Below are positions 43,256 through 56,000 of a stretch of DNA of 64,000 nt, in pieces. Each line of letters starts with the position of its first letter. The first letter of the stretch is position 1. The notes beneath the pieces are model-generated. The model did not search any database. It saw only the letters and a program-made list of their open reading frames with translations, and had not been told where the DNA came from. The stretch is from positions 51,849,521 through 51,913,520 of the forward strand of contig NC_079320.1 in the NCBI RefSeq assembly GCF_029931775.1, given 5' to 3'. The stretch comes from Euleptes europaea. Lineage: Eukaryota > Chordata > Lepidosauria > Squamata > Sphaerodactylidae. Position numbers and translations under genes: made by a program.

Positions 43256-43343
43256 GGGAGGTCGTTATGAATTTCCTGAATTGTGAAGGCGGTTGGACTA
43301 CTAGATGATCCTAGTGGTCCCTTCCAACTCTATGATTCTATGA
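43256..43343 (+). mobile_element. CR1 LINE 3' terminus, right part
   Basis: GGTTGGACTACTAGATGATC, CCTTCCAACTCTATGATTCT and ATGATC form the octamer-type CR1 tail. It completes the CR1 copy begun at 42440. Confidence 0.88.
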
Positions 43344-43489
43344 TCCAGTCATTTTTAAAAAAATAGTAAAAAGAAATTGTATAGTAAAAATCCTATAGTA
43401 AAAAGAAATCCTATAGTAAAAAGATCCTGCATAACACACATTCATCATATTATACTGAATAACTTTTTTATCTGCGTTTGCAGAGCAGA

Positions 43490-45800
43490 TATCAGTCGAC
43501 TAAAAACCCAGATGATTAACTAATTGAAGACTTTCTTCAATCAGGCAATGTCCTTTACAAAATTACATCGACCTTGGTAGGAACAGAGCAACAGGGAAAG
43601 GATGGGAACACAACAATTCAGTGTTGCCGTCCTTTGTGAATTAAATACAATGTTTACCTATCAGTCATTAATATGGAGCTCATGTATATGAATAAATGTA
43701 CCGTGCAGCTTCTGTAATGTAATGCTGTAATGGTTATGCAATACTTGTCCTCAGAGGGAAGGGTTTTCAGCAGCCCTCTAGGATAAGCGAACAGCTGTAA
43801 GGCCATGACCGGTGTATAGTTGCTAGCCACTACTTATCTGCTATCTTACTGTCTTAGAATATGGTTCTCTAACTAAGGGTCTTTATCCCCTTTGGAGCAA
43901 GGACAGATAAGAAGAGGGGAAGGCGTAATATGCCTTATGAAACTGCTGACTGTGAAACAGGCAGATGCTGTATGATAGTTAGCCCTTCTTACAGCTACTG
44001 TACCAAGAATATCACAAGTACTGTTTTATTATCCTCCAAGCCATAAGGCCAGTCAAGGCTATGTAATGCCATGTAAGCATATAATTGTGTTTTATGATTT
44101 AAATGTGTTAACTTTTATACTATTGATTCACAAATGAATGTATTAAATGCGTCTTGTTCAGGAGGTGAGAATGGTTATGAAATTGAATATATAAACTACT
44201 CCTGAAGCTCAAAACTAATAGATTATGACTTAGTAAAACAGATCCAGAGGATATGGATGTCCAAATATGGTCTTACAAGAGTACAGTATTGACACCTTGT
44301 CCAGCTGTACAACTTTCATTTCATAGGTGCAGAAGACAAGCACTACAAAGCTGCGGGTGCTTTATCCCATGCTCCAGGGATGCAGGAGCACCCACATATC
44401 AGATAACACTGATCTGGAGAGAATATAAGGACTAGCCCAACAGGCAGAAAGCAGAGGGTTGGTGGAGGATGACACTGGTCGTCTGGCCTCACTCTCCCCA
44501 CATCTCCAAAGATGTAAAACTTGGAAAGGGAAGTTGACGGAAGATGGCTTAGGCTGCCTGACCTCACTCTCTCAACATCTTCAAAGATGTAAAACCCAGA
44601 GATGCGAATGGAGAACAACACTGGTTGTTTGGCCATTGGCTTTCTCCGTTTTTTACGTAAGACGTAACATTCAAAGTTGTAGAAGTGTGAGTGGAGGGCA
44701 ACACTGTTGTCTGGCCATTTGCTCATTCTATTATTTCATATCTTGCGTGATATGGAACTCTACAATTTCACAAGTTCTTTGTGAGAATGGGAAAGACTCT
44801 CCTTGAGAGAGAACCCAAGTTACAGAACTGGTCTCTTCAGTTCTCAGAACCAGAACCAGGATTCTTAGATACTCTTAGAGATTCCTCTAAGCAACCAGAG
44901 ATATCTCTCAGGGTAAAGAGTCAGAGGTTTCCTCAGCAACACTTCTACACTGACAATGAGAGGCATATACAGTATGCATACACAGATTACATTATATAGA
45001 GAGAGCTATAGAGCTCTTACCTGGAACTAAGGTTCATACAGGTTCTCTCTACATATTGAATTTAAAGCTACACATAGTCTTGTAAATTACTGACTTCAGC
45101 TTTACAAGAATCAGCTGTCTCTGATACAGAACAGTATTCCAATGAACCAAAAGCTCATTAAGTATTTTAGACTATAGCTCTCAAATAAACTAAAAACCAG
45201 AGAATCAAAGATATGGTAAAGACATAGAAACATGAGAAAAGACTATGTTCTTACAGGAAAGGTTTGCAATGTCCTGAATATAAGCTAGAAGTTTAGAAAT
45301 AATATAAGGTTGTATTTTGCATTAAGATGTTTTTAACTATGAATTTCTCTCCTTATACTAATCATATTTTGACAGGCTTTCTGTAAACTGATTTATTCCT
45401 GAATGAAATGCATTACAGGTTTAAGGTTAGAAAACCTTACATAGAGAAATTGCTTATGATTGCTTGAAACTGCTTGCATATATTAACATAAATGAACATG
45501 TAAGAGAATCATAAATGTTTGCACTTTGTGACATGGTTTAATAATGTGTAAATATTCACATGCATATATTTTATGTGTAATAAATGTTTTAATAATTATA
45601 CTCTTGTCCAATATTATAAATTTATTGGCTTGTTCAAAAGCTGTCCTAGAGACCTTAATAAGTTTCTGGGAACCGTTGATTCCGGTCTAGTAGTGTCTCG
45701 CTGAATAAGATAACATATTCCTTGTCAGGAAGGGGTCCTTTCTAAGAGTGTAGGCACTTAATGGCCCAAACCGCAACATCAGGATGTGATGCGTGGGTCC
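43490..45800. other. Unresolved region, possibly retrovirus-like LTR sequence
   Basis: About 2.3 kb with no recognisable gene. Features reminiscent of a large LTR on the plus strand are an AATAAATG polyadenylation-type signal near 45580, a tandem-repeat block at 44464-44750 and a TGGCCCAAACC motif near 45762. Terminal repeats were not established. It is treated as an unclassified fossil at most. Confidence 0.25.
44464..44750. repeat. Imperfect minisatellite, about four units of 75-83 bp
   Basis: Repeated landmarks are ACACTGGTCGTCTGGCC / ACACTGGTTGTTTGGCC / ACACTGTTGTCTGGCC and CAAAGATGTAAAAC (twice, 75 bases apart). Units have diverged substantially. Confidence 0.7.
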
Positions 45801-45846
45801 CATCTGACATTTCCCGGTTGCTGTTACAGGGCGTTGTGTCCTATTT

Positions 45847-46068
45847 GTGTGTGCGTAAAGTGCCGTCAAGTCACGCTGACTTATGGCGACCCCTTTTTTG
45901 GGGTTTTGATGGCCAGAGACGAACAGAGGTGGTTTGCCAGTGCCTTCCTCTGCACAGCAACCCTGGTATTCCTTGGTGGTCCCCCATCCAAATACTAACC
46001 AGGGCTGACCCTGCTTAGCTTCTGAGATCTGACGAGATCAGGCTAGCCTGGGCCATCCAGGTCAGGGC
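45847..46068 (-). mobile_element. 5S-rRNA-derived SINE with 11-bp target duplication
   Basis: Reversed, the 5S-like portion lies at the right end (CCTGATCTCGTCAGATCTCA, AGAAGCTAAGCAGGGTCAG, TTTGGATGGGGGACCACC) and the body and tail at the left. The direct repeat GTGTCCTATTT at 45836-45846 and 46069-46079 marks the insertion. It lies about 500 bases upstream of the TRIM start codon. Confidence 0.88.
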
Positions 46069-46189
46069 GTGTCCTATTTACCGAACACTAAGACGGGCTC
46101 ATCCTCTGCCAATGGCGTCAAATGAACACATCCACGTCACATTCCAGCCCAGCCCCACAGAGGCGGCCTCCTGTTGCTTTCCGCCTTCC

Positions 46190-47080
46190 CCTTTCATTCA
46201 GAGGCGAAGCTGCCCTTTCATTGGCAGCAAGTGCTGCCAATCCGGAACAGTCTGCCAATGGAAAGGGATGGAAGTTACCCGTTCCATTTTCCTGTTCGGC
46301 CGGGGCGGCCCGTCGGCCGCGGGAGTTTGGCGGTTAACCGGCGGTTGCGAGTTCGGCGAGGAAGGCGGTTTGCGGGCTAGGGCGTGACAAGTCCGAGGGA
46401 CAACATGGCCGGGAGGGAGACGGTTAGGCCAAGTGTGTTTGGTTGAGAGCGAAGCCACCGGCACCCCTCCCCATGACGGCGCCGGAGAGCCCCAGGAATT
46501 TCTGCCGTTGACTCGTTTTCGGGGAGGGGGAGGGGAGCCTTTCTGCGGGCGCATGCGCAAATGGAGGAGACCCTGACTTGCGCCGTCTGCCTGTCGCTCT
46601 TCGAGGAGCCCGTGACGCTCCCGGTCTGCTCGCACAACTTCTGCCGCGCCTGCGTGGTCGCCTGCCTCGCCCAAGGCCGCAGGCCCGTCGAGCAGCCCCT
46701 GCCTCCCAGCCATGAGCGGCCCCGTCGCCAGGAGGCCGAGCGGGGCTCCGCGGCCAGTGACGACGCCGACGCCGACGACGTCGCCTCCGTGTGCTGCCCG
46801 CTCTGCCGCAAGGCCAGCGCGCTGCCCGGCCGAGACGGCGTCGCCGCCCTGCCGCTCAACACCACCCTGGCCGAGGTGGTGAAGCTGTTCAAGGCCGGCG
46901 GGGAGGCGAGGCCCCGGCCGGCCGCGCGGGAGGCCCCGTGCGAGAAGCACCCGGGCAGGCTCCTCCAGCTCTTCTGCCGGATGTGCTGCCGCCCGGCCTG
47001 CGGGCAGTGCGTGTCGGAGGAGCACCAGGGGGTCTTCCACGCCGTCAACCTCATCGGCGCCCTTTACCAGGAGGAGAAAG
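46190..47080 (+). promoter_or_regulatory. CpG island promoter of the TRIM-type gene
   Basis: A sharp rise in G+C and CpG density from about 46190 through the first coding exon. CCAAT boxes occur at 46109-46113, 46237-46241 and 46255-46259, and an inverted one (ATTGG) at 46220-46224, spaced like NF-Y sites. No TATA box is evident, as expected for CpG-island promoters. Confidence 0.75.
46561..47079 (+). CDS. TRIM-type gene coding exon 1 (RING, B-box)
   Basis: Residues 1-173, from [20 protein letters not shown] to the B-box end GALYQEEK, with a GTAAGT donor at 47080. It is very GC-rich, so large antisense ORFs are artefacts. Confidence 0.93.
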
Positions 47081-50000
47081 TAAGTGCGCGGCCGAGGCCT
47101 TCTCGAACAGGGCTTCGTAAACCTTTCCCGCTCGCGACCCCTTAAGAACGTAAGAAAAAGCTCTGCTGGATCAGACCCAGGCCCATCAAGTCCAGCAGTC
47201 TGTTCACACAGTGGCCAACCAGGTGCCTCTAGGAAGCCACAAACAAGACGACGGCAGCAACACCATCCTGCCTGTGTTCCACAGCACCTAATATATTCGG
47301 CATGCTCCTCTGATCCTTCAGAGAAGAGTTATGCATCATGGCTAGTATCCATTTTAACTAGTAGCCATGAATACCCCTCTCCTCCATGAACACGTCCACT
47401 CCCCTCTTAAAGCCTTCCAAGTTGGCAGCCATCACCACATCCTGGGGCAGGGAGTTCCACAGTTTAGCTATGCGTTGTGTGAAGAAGTACTTCCTTTTTA
47501 TCTGTTTTGAATCTCTCACCCTCCAGCTTCAGCAGATGACCCCACGTTCTAGTGTTATGGGAGACGTTCTAGTATTATGGGAGAGGGAGAAAAACTCCCT
47601 GTCCACTCTCTCCAGACCATGCATACTTTTATAGACCTATAATTTTATAGACCCCTTTTCGCCCAAGAAATTTGTATGCTACCCCAGGAATATAAAATAG
47701 GTATATAAATCAAACATTTACTGATGATAAATCATAAAGAAGTTCATTTTAAAACAATTTGGTAGATGTATAATTTTGCCATTTATTAAAGATGAAAGCA
47801 AATTTGCATGCTAATTTTCATACTGTTGCCAAATCTTTTGCGACCTCCCCCACGTTCAGTTACGTGACCCCATATGGGATCGCGACCCACAATTTAAGAA
47901 GCTTTGTTCTAGAGAACGGTATCCTCATCACGTGTCATTACTGTAATCACAGTAGCTAATCATTGGATTTTCCTGTGAAGGCTAGGCAGTCCAGTGACAA
48001 ATGATTTCTATAACAATAGTGCAGTATCCGGGATCTCTTCCTTTCGACATACCCTGTAGGTTCAGTTGTGAACACATACAAAGGAAGCTGCCTTGCACTG
48101 AATCCTACCAGTGGACCATCAAGGCAAGTGTTGCCTACTCATACTTGCAGTGGTTCTCCATGGTCTCAGGTTGAGGTCTTTCACATCACCTCCAACCTGT
48201 TGCTTTTACCTGGAGGTGCCAGAGATTGAACCTGGAAACTTCTGCATGCCAAACACATGCTTGGCCACTGAGCCCCAGGCCCTCCCTTTAGCCTAGCATC
48301 CTGATTTATTTGTCCAGTATAGAGAACTGAAGGGCATTGCTGGACAGAAACCTGGCATTGTGAATTGTAGTATTTAGAAACCAGTGGTGGAATATTTTGA
48401 TCTTCCAGGGGATTCTGCCATTCTAATGGTTATAGTTATTTATTTTAAAGGCACTTTGAAGACTCTGCTATTCTAGAACATAACTTCTGGATTTATTATT
48501 AAGCTTATTCTTTTCAGAGAGGGAATGCCCACATTCAGAGGTGCTGTGTGAGATAAGATGACGGAAAAAATGGACCACTGGTCTGATCCAGCAGGGTTCC
48601 TCTTGTGTGTGTTAATAAACAGAGTTAATAACTGACAGTTGAAGCTGAGAATTGAGGCTGGCAGGTGGAGAGGAACACAATTGTTTTGGATCAAGAAGGA
48701 TCCTGTGTGTGAGGGAAGAGATTTGAGAGTCCTTCCCTATGAGAAATAGCTCCTAAGTGAGAGGAGTGATCCTTAACCAGTTCTGTGGGAAATAGCTCTT
48801 AAGTGAACAGAATGGTCCGTAACCAGTTTTAATGAAGGAAACTGGGAGGAAATTGTGTGGTTGTCCTCCAAGTAAAGAAATATTGATTCAAGAAGCTTAT
48901 GTTTATTCAACTAAGTTGTGACTGCCACGTGAAATCAGCACTTATCCAAAATATCAACATCTGCCTGTGAACTATATTAGATACATCTTGATTACAAAAC
49001 GTCTTTTGTTTATAAACATAAGTGTCCTCATTCTTGCTGTTACCAGCTGTTTATTTTCTGAAACCTCCTTGCAAACCTGACTTTTCCATTTCCAAATAAA
49101 ACAATTTTAAGTTTGTATTTCAATAAGCCTCGCTTGTGCCACATTTCTGACTTTTATGTAAAGAAAGAGTTTTTGGCGGATCCCCCAACCATCTTAAATG
49201 TGGGACAGAAAAACAACAAGAGACGAATCATATGTCTCAAGATTGGTAGTGGTGGCTGGGAGAGAGAAATAAATAAATAAAACCTGAGGAGTTCCATCGT
49301 AGCATCTAAAGAACATTAAAGTGGGTCCCAAGGGAACTTCATGGAGGAAGACATTCCAGAGGCAGGGAGCCATCACTGAAAAAGTCCCCTTCAAAAAAAA
49401 GGGGGGGAAACCTAATATTTTGGAAGTAACAGTAAAGAAAATGTTCTTGATTTTCCAAGGTATTGCGGTGTATGTCATGTCTGATCATCCAGTTTGAAAA
49501 TGCTGTTACCTAGCATTCTAAATAGTATGCTAAAGCTTATAATTCCAGTGAAGCCTGACTCTTCCATATAAGTTTTAACCCTTAAGCTAAATGTAGTATG
49601 TAGTATGATGTTAAATACAGTTGTACTTTTCAGAATATTAATCTTTTTTTTAAATACACAACTGTTACACAGCTAAATTTCTTCAGCTACCTGAAGGAAA
49701 TAAGAAAAATAGATGAGCAGCTAGTAAAGGAAGTATCAGCTTTTCAAAGTGGCATAGAGGTAAGAAACTAAACTTATACTGGAATGTATTTAAATAAGTA
49801 TTTTCTGTGCATTTGTCTGCAGTCTTTTTTATTGTACATATACCTACAAGACATTGATTTCCAATTCCATGTTTGAGTCTTTCTCAAGGTTCCCAGTATA
49901 TACATCTGCACAAAATCTTATCCCTGCATTGCCCCCCTTTCCATTCTTCTGTCATCTTAACCAACATTCCTCATCTTTTGTATGAAAAATTAAATGTGAG

Positions 50001-53000
50001 CAAGGTTCGGAAAGTTTACTCTGTAATTAAGGGAGCAATGTTTGTCTTTATATAGCAGTGTAGCTGAAAACCTACTCTGGCATTTCCATTAGCGCACACA
50101 CACATGCGCGCACACACATATATGCCTAGATGAAGCTGCCTTGTACTGATTGAGGTGTTTGATGTGTCAAGGTCAGTATTGTCTAGTCTGACTGGCAGCA
50201 GCCCTTCAGAGTCTCAGGCTGGTGTCTTTCACGTTACCTGCTACCTAATCCTTTAACTGGAGATGCTGTGGGAAATGACCTGATTATTGAAAAATGTGGG
50301 TTACTCTTCATTTGCAAAAAGTAAAAGCTCCAGTTGCTCTGCTGTGTTTGAATTTTAACTTAATGATATTGCAGAACAAGAAGAGTCCATTTTCAGACAG
50401 AAATAATAATGAGTTGGTACTTCCAGTTTAAGAGAGCTCCATGGCGCAGAGTTGTAAGCTGCAGTCAAAAGCTCTGCTCACAACCTGAGTTCGAGCCCGA
50501 TGGAAGTCAGTTTCAGGTAGCCAACTCAAGGTTGACTCAGCCTTCCATCCTTCCGAGGTCGATGAAATGAGTATCCATCTTGCTGGAAGTCAAGTGTAGA
50601 TAACTGGGGAAGGCAATGGCAAACCACCCCATAAACATAGTCTGCCTAGTAAACGTCTGGGTGTGATGTCACTCCATAGGTCAGTAATGACCCGGTGCTT
50701 GAACAGGGGACTACCTTGACATTTCCCCTACTTCCAGTTTACTTTGTCTGCGTCATGAATCTTCATAGTGCGTTTTTTAAAAAATGTGGCTTCTATAGTT
50801 GCACATACCATCTTCAAAACATTACTGAAATGTACTCTGAAGAGTTGAAGCACCAAAACAAACTAATGAGGATACTATTTCATTATTTTTTTTTTGTAGT
50901 TTAAGCTTTTAAGAGTTTCAAAGAGAAAATTTGTGTCATGCCTATTTTATTGGACTAGCTTTAGGCACATGCAACATTTTAATGAACACTAGGAATGACC
51001 TGGTGCTTGCACAGAGGGAGGCTCTGTAACCTGAAAAATATCCACCACTGGCTATAGGCTATATATCCACCTGTTCTTTGCCATAGATGTCACTTAGGCT
51101 CAAGCTACATTGTGCGTGAAGGTTTCTTCGATGCATAAAACCTTGTACACCATCTTTGGACTACTGGATGCACCAATAGTATAATACAAGTTTGTTTATT
51201 CTTGGCTTCTCTTTTGGTAATCATGGTGCTTCTACACCTCCCCTCAAAAAAATCCTCTCATTTATTTTTCAGTCAATTGCAAGAGTCTTTCAAGAGCAAT
51301 ATGAAAAGATTTCTACATAAACATAGCTTTGTCCTTATCACTTCTCACTTTTTTAATATGCATATTTCCATCAAAAATTGGGGAACTGTGTCACTGAAAT
51401 TTAGACTTGGTTGTAGGTGAATAAAGGCAATGAAGCATGAATAAAACATACATATTGGAATGTAATGGGGAAAGTATTCTTGTGTGCTTCCAGGGTGGGT
51501 CTCTGCATTTCCCTGTTGTCTCTTATTAGTGTCTCTAATACTGAAATGTTTGTTTCCATGTCTATTTTCTCCACCATCTCTTCTTGGGTCCCACAAATCA
51601 GACTTAAAATGTGTATGCATCCATCAAAGAAAATACCAACGGAGTCTACATTTGTATCATAAATACTTGTTTGTATTTGTGACTCTTTTTAGGCACAAAA
51701 GCTTAAAGAAGAGGAGATAATTAAAAGAGAATTTGAATATATCTATAAGACCTTGGAAATGAAGAAAAAACAGTTGCTCGATAATCTTGAAAGTCAGAAA
51801 GAAAAGAGAGCGAAGGAATATGAAATATGGAAGAAAATGAAGGACGCTTGCAGGAAAACAATTGAGAAGTATCTGAATGAGAGTGAAAAGATTGTAAATG
51901 AGTGTGATCCCCAGCATTTCCTAGAGGTGAGCTATTTTAATGTTTGTGACTTTTAGGCACAAAAGTACTGGAGTAGAAAAATCTTTAAACCATGTTCTGA
52001 AGTATTAGAAACTAGTACATTCTTTCATATCCTGCATTATGGTTAAAGTTGGGAGCATAATGTTTTCTCAGGCTACTATTTCCTGTTCTAGCTGCTTTTG
52101 CAATTATTTGTCAGGCCACTTGGTTCTCTTTATTCCTTTCTAGTGGTTGGGGTCTAGTACCTCAACACAACTATTGTGTTATCAGAGTACTGTCAAGAGA
52201 CCCTTCTTCCCCCCCTTTTTCCTCCCCCCAGTTTCGGTCCCAGGGGTGTCTGTACATGGTACAAATCAAGGGTGATTCTGCAGTCTGGTTTACTGTCCTG
52301 CAGAACCGTTGGAAATTAAGCATAAAAAAATAAATTTGGGGTAGCTGGGTGTTGTGGTTGTTGTTTATTGGATTTATAAGCTGCCCTTCTGGCCCTTGCA
52401 TCATGGTATTTCACAGCATGCTGTTTTGAATATACAAAGGACCATCCAAGTGTGATATTGACTAGTTCAGAGTATGTTAGCCTATGATGCTGTGCAGCTG
52501 TTCTTTTTCTCCCATTCCCCAAGAAAACATCCATCATTAAATCAGAAGTGGGTAGCAGATTGCCATTTTTTTTTTCTAGCCAGGATGGCGTAGTGGTTAA
52601 GAGTGGTGGACTCTAATCTGAAGAACTGGGTTTGTTTCCTCACTCCTCCACAGAAAGCCTGCTGAGTGACCTTGGGCTAGTCACAGTTCTCTCAGGGCTC
52701 GCTCAGTCCCACCTACAAGGTGACTTGTGGGGAGGGAAAGGGAAGGCGATTGTAAGCTGCTTTGAGACTCCTTAAAGTGAGTTATAAAAAAACAACTCTT
52801 CTTCTAGCTTGAAATGTAGAGGCAACAGCTTTATCAGGAAGTCCTATTTGCATTGGAATGTGGTATCTTACTGACCTTGGAATAAAGAATTTGAAGTGAT
52901 AGAGCATATAAACAAAATGATTCTAGCATGTGGCAATTTGTTGGGGGACAAGTTATATTTAAATGCTGTCTCTCTAAGATATGAACCATCACATGTAGAT

Positions 53001-56000
53001 CCATCCTTCTGAGCAAAATGGCAAGATCAAAGTTAAAATGGATCAGCTTCCCTTCAGAGTGATGCCCCATGAATTCTCAGTGGGACAAGAGATCAATCTC
53101 TACTTTACTCCCTTGAATGGGAAGGGTGTATGTTCACTGTTGTCAGTGAACTGAATGAAGTTGGATGTCTAACTTGGATTTTTATGTTGATGAACACATG
53201 ACGTTGAAAGTTCTTTCCTTTCAAATAGAATACTGACAATGTATTTTTTTCTCGGAGCTCTAGTTCTTCTTACTTGGTGTTGTGAGTTGTATGCTGATAT
53301 TTTTGCAGTCTGTTATTAAGCTTTGACACGCTAAGAAGTATCTTGTGTAACAAGTTAAGAAATAAAAAACTTGGTGAATAAACAACTAGGAAATCCCCCT
53401 CCCCCAACATGACAGTGTGACTCTAATTAAGGCAGTGGCTATATTTATCTCCTGACCAGGTAATTCTGAGCCTTTGCAATCTAGTACATTGGCAAAATTG
53501 CCTTATAGCACTGACTAGTAAAGTTTGGAAAAATATGAGCAGGAAGCTAGCCCCAAATTTGAGAGACTCAGAACGTGGAAGGTGTATGTTTCCTCCCATT
53601 CATGTTGTATGGGGAGCTTTTTGGTGGGAAACAGCTGAGAAACAGAAGGTACATGTGGTTCACACTGCCTATCTCTGATTCTGTTTTCCCACCTGTTCCA
53701 AGAGATCTTTGTTTGGGACTCTGCTGCCTTTACAACTAACAGTTTCAGGGGGGCATTTAAATGGGATTAGATTTTTTTTTCTTCCAAGTCTAATGAAGCC
53801 TTGTCTCTTCTAGTTCAAAGATTTGGAGCCTACAAAAGCATGGGTGTGGAGAGGCACAAATATGCCTACCCTGATTCTTTTTTCCTTCAAAGTACTGTAA
53901 ACATTAGGGCTCAAGTAGGGTTAAGTCCTTCTCGCCCCCAGATGATCAGTTAGGGGCCATGAAGTGTTGAGGGTAGATAGCAATACTCATGTTCAGTTCT
54001 TCATGCCAAGTTTTTATTTGCCTTTTGCTTTTACAAACTATTGTTTTTACAAGGAAGGTGTAGAATACCCTACCTTGCATATGGGTAGCCTCATTACATT
54101 GGCCTGCTAGTAAAGGACCATGGGAGAAACACTCTGGTAGAAAACATATTCATTTCTATTTTGTTTCATTTATAGGTTGCGTGCAACTTGAATCATAGGT
54201 AAGCATGTTATATTGCTAAAGTTCATTTAACTTGTTAACATTACTATTTGATAAAGTAATTATCAAGAGTTGATGCAGCCATGGAAAGTGTTTCATGCAT
54301 AAATTATAAAAGGATTGACAAAATAGTGTGTTTCAATTAATTGTGCTGAATTCAATCTGTGACTACTGTCCCATTTTAAACTGTATAACTTATGCTGCTG
54401 TAGTCATACAAAATTAATGTTGCCATTCCACAAACTTTTATGTCTGCTATATGTTAAGATAGGTAAAACTCGATCAGATTTAACTAGTACCTTAAATTGT
54501 TTACTATAAACACTTGAACACTTTACAGTGATCGATCTGTGCATAGATGGGGAAAATTGCCTATTGGCTTTATACATTTCTGATTGGAAGACTAGAAATG
54601 TCCTGGTTTGAATGGACATTTAGATTTTATGAGTTATACATGAATTATGGAAAGTGCTTTTCTAAGAACATTTTTCTTTCCCAAGTTCACATTTTGGAAA
54701 AAGACTTACAAATTAATAAATTGTCTGTTTTATTGGAATTGTACTAAGATCCTAAGCATGTTCGCTCAGACATAATGTAACATCACATTGATTTAAATGT
54801 GTCTTCCAAGCATGTTTAGGATTGTAGCCTTGGAATGGTTTTCCCATTGTAGTGATAGGGCTGAGAATTTTAGTGTATTGGCTGCAATCTTATATACAAT
54901 TGGGAATGAGCCCCACTGAAATATGCAAGACTTTCTCTGACTAAATGTAGGTAAGATGGGGCTGTAAGTCTGACATGTGCACATGTGTGTATTTAATCAT
55001 AGGTTGTTTAAAAATGTAAGTGAAACCCTCAACCATGGATTCAGAGAGTGGTCTGGGATGAATCACTTATCCATCATTATTTCTCAGTACTGTGAAATTA
55101 TCTTCTTAACTGGCTAAGTTCCTCCAGGTCTTTGAGCTGTTCTCCAGCTGCGTTTTTAAGGGTTGATGTTAACATCTCTGAATTTGTAGTAACTCTGGCA
55201 TGGGTGTGGAGAGGCACACATGATGGTGGGAGTTCTGAGCATTTTTTCTTGAAATAGCAGGCAAATTCAGGCCAAATGTACATCAAGACCGAAGCAGTAT
55301 TGGGGAAGGGGGGCTTTAAGCCCCAGATCAAATAACAGCCCCATAAAGCTGCCTGAAGTCAGGAACACAATGCAGGGGAAAGGCTTAGTGTGTGCATATG
55401 TGCACATGTATGCACACCTTTTCTTCATTCTGTGGTCCTAAGCTAAACTGGGACTGTATGTGCCTACACTCTAAAAAGAAAAACCACTAGAAGCTCCGTT
55501 CATGGCACTGTCAGGTCTGGCTTTATTTATTTATTCGTATTTATAGCTCGCCTTCATTCCTGGCAAGCCGGCTGTTCTTACATAGCTACCTTGAGCGTGT
55601 CTCTGGAGAGGCAGCATATACATTTTCTAAAAATAAATGCAATATATATGTAGATCAGCCCTAGTGTATGACTTGTGAAATGTGGAACGTAATCGTGGCT
55701 CCACCTGTGAGCCACCAGTTGATCCTGAAGATCTAGTTAAAAACAAAACAGATCATACAATCCTGAAGACTGCTCACTCTGGAAGAAATAAAGTTCTCCG
55801 TCACCATGAAATTCAGATTAAAATACCACTGTACCTAGGTGCTGATATAATATTTAAAATTGTATTTCAATGCTAATTTTAATACAATGTCATTAAAAAA
55901 CGGTGCTCAGGGATAGTGTTCTCTATGAGGACTGTGTCTAGGGATGATGCGGAGTTGCCTTGCCGTTTTCTGCCATTGGTCTCGTGCTTCATGAAAGCTT

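Larger units (their letters stand above)
39403..46189. other. Intergenic region between ANXA10 and the TRIM gene
   Basis: About 6.8 kb dominated by repeats: LINE tail, fold-back repeat, L2-like RT remnant, two 5S-SINEs, split CR1 and LTR-like fossils. No host gene was found. The stretch 41740-42430 holds nothing I recognise. Confidence 0.6.
47080..51692 (+). other. TRIM-type gene introns 1 and 2
   Basis: Introns 47080-49672 and 49760-51692. Repeats are listed separately; 49310-49400 is a reversed L2-like fragment. From 51050 to 51690 I see nothing to annotate. Confidence 0.5.

Noticed and set aside
46198-47040. 280-residue minus-strand ORF over the TRIM first exon
   Set aside because: It is the GC-rich shadow of the RING/B-box exon. 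It has no domain, and the plus strand has an unmistakable zinc-finger pattern with splice signals.
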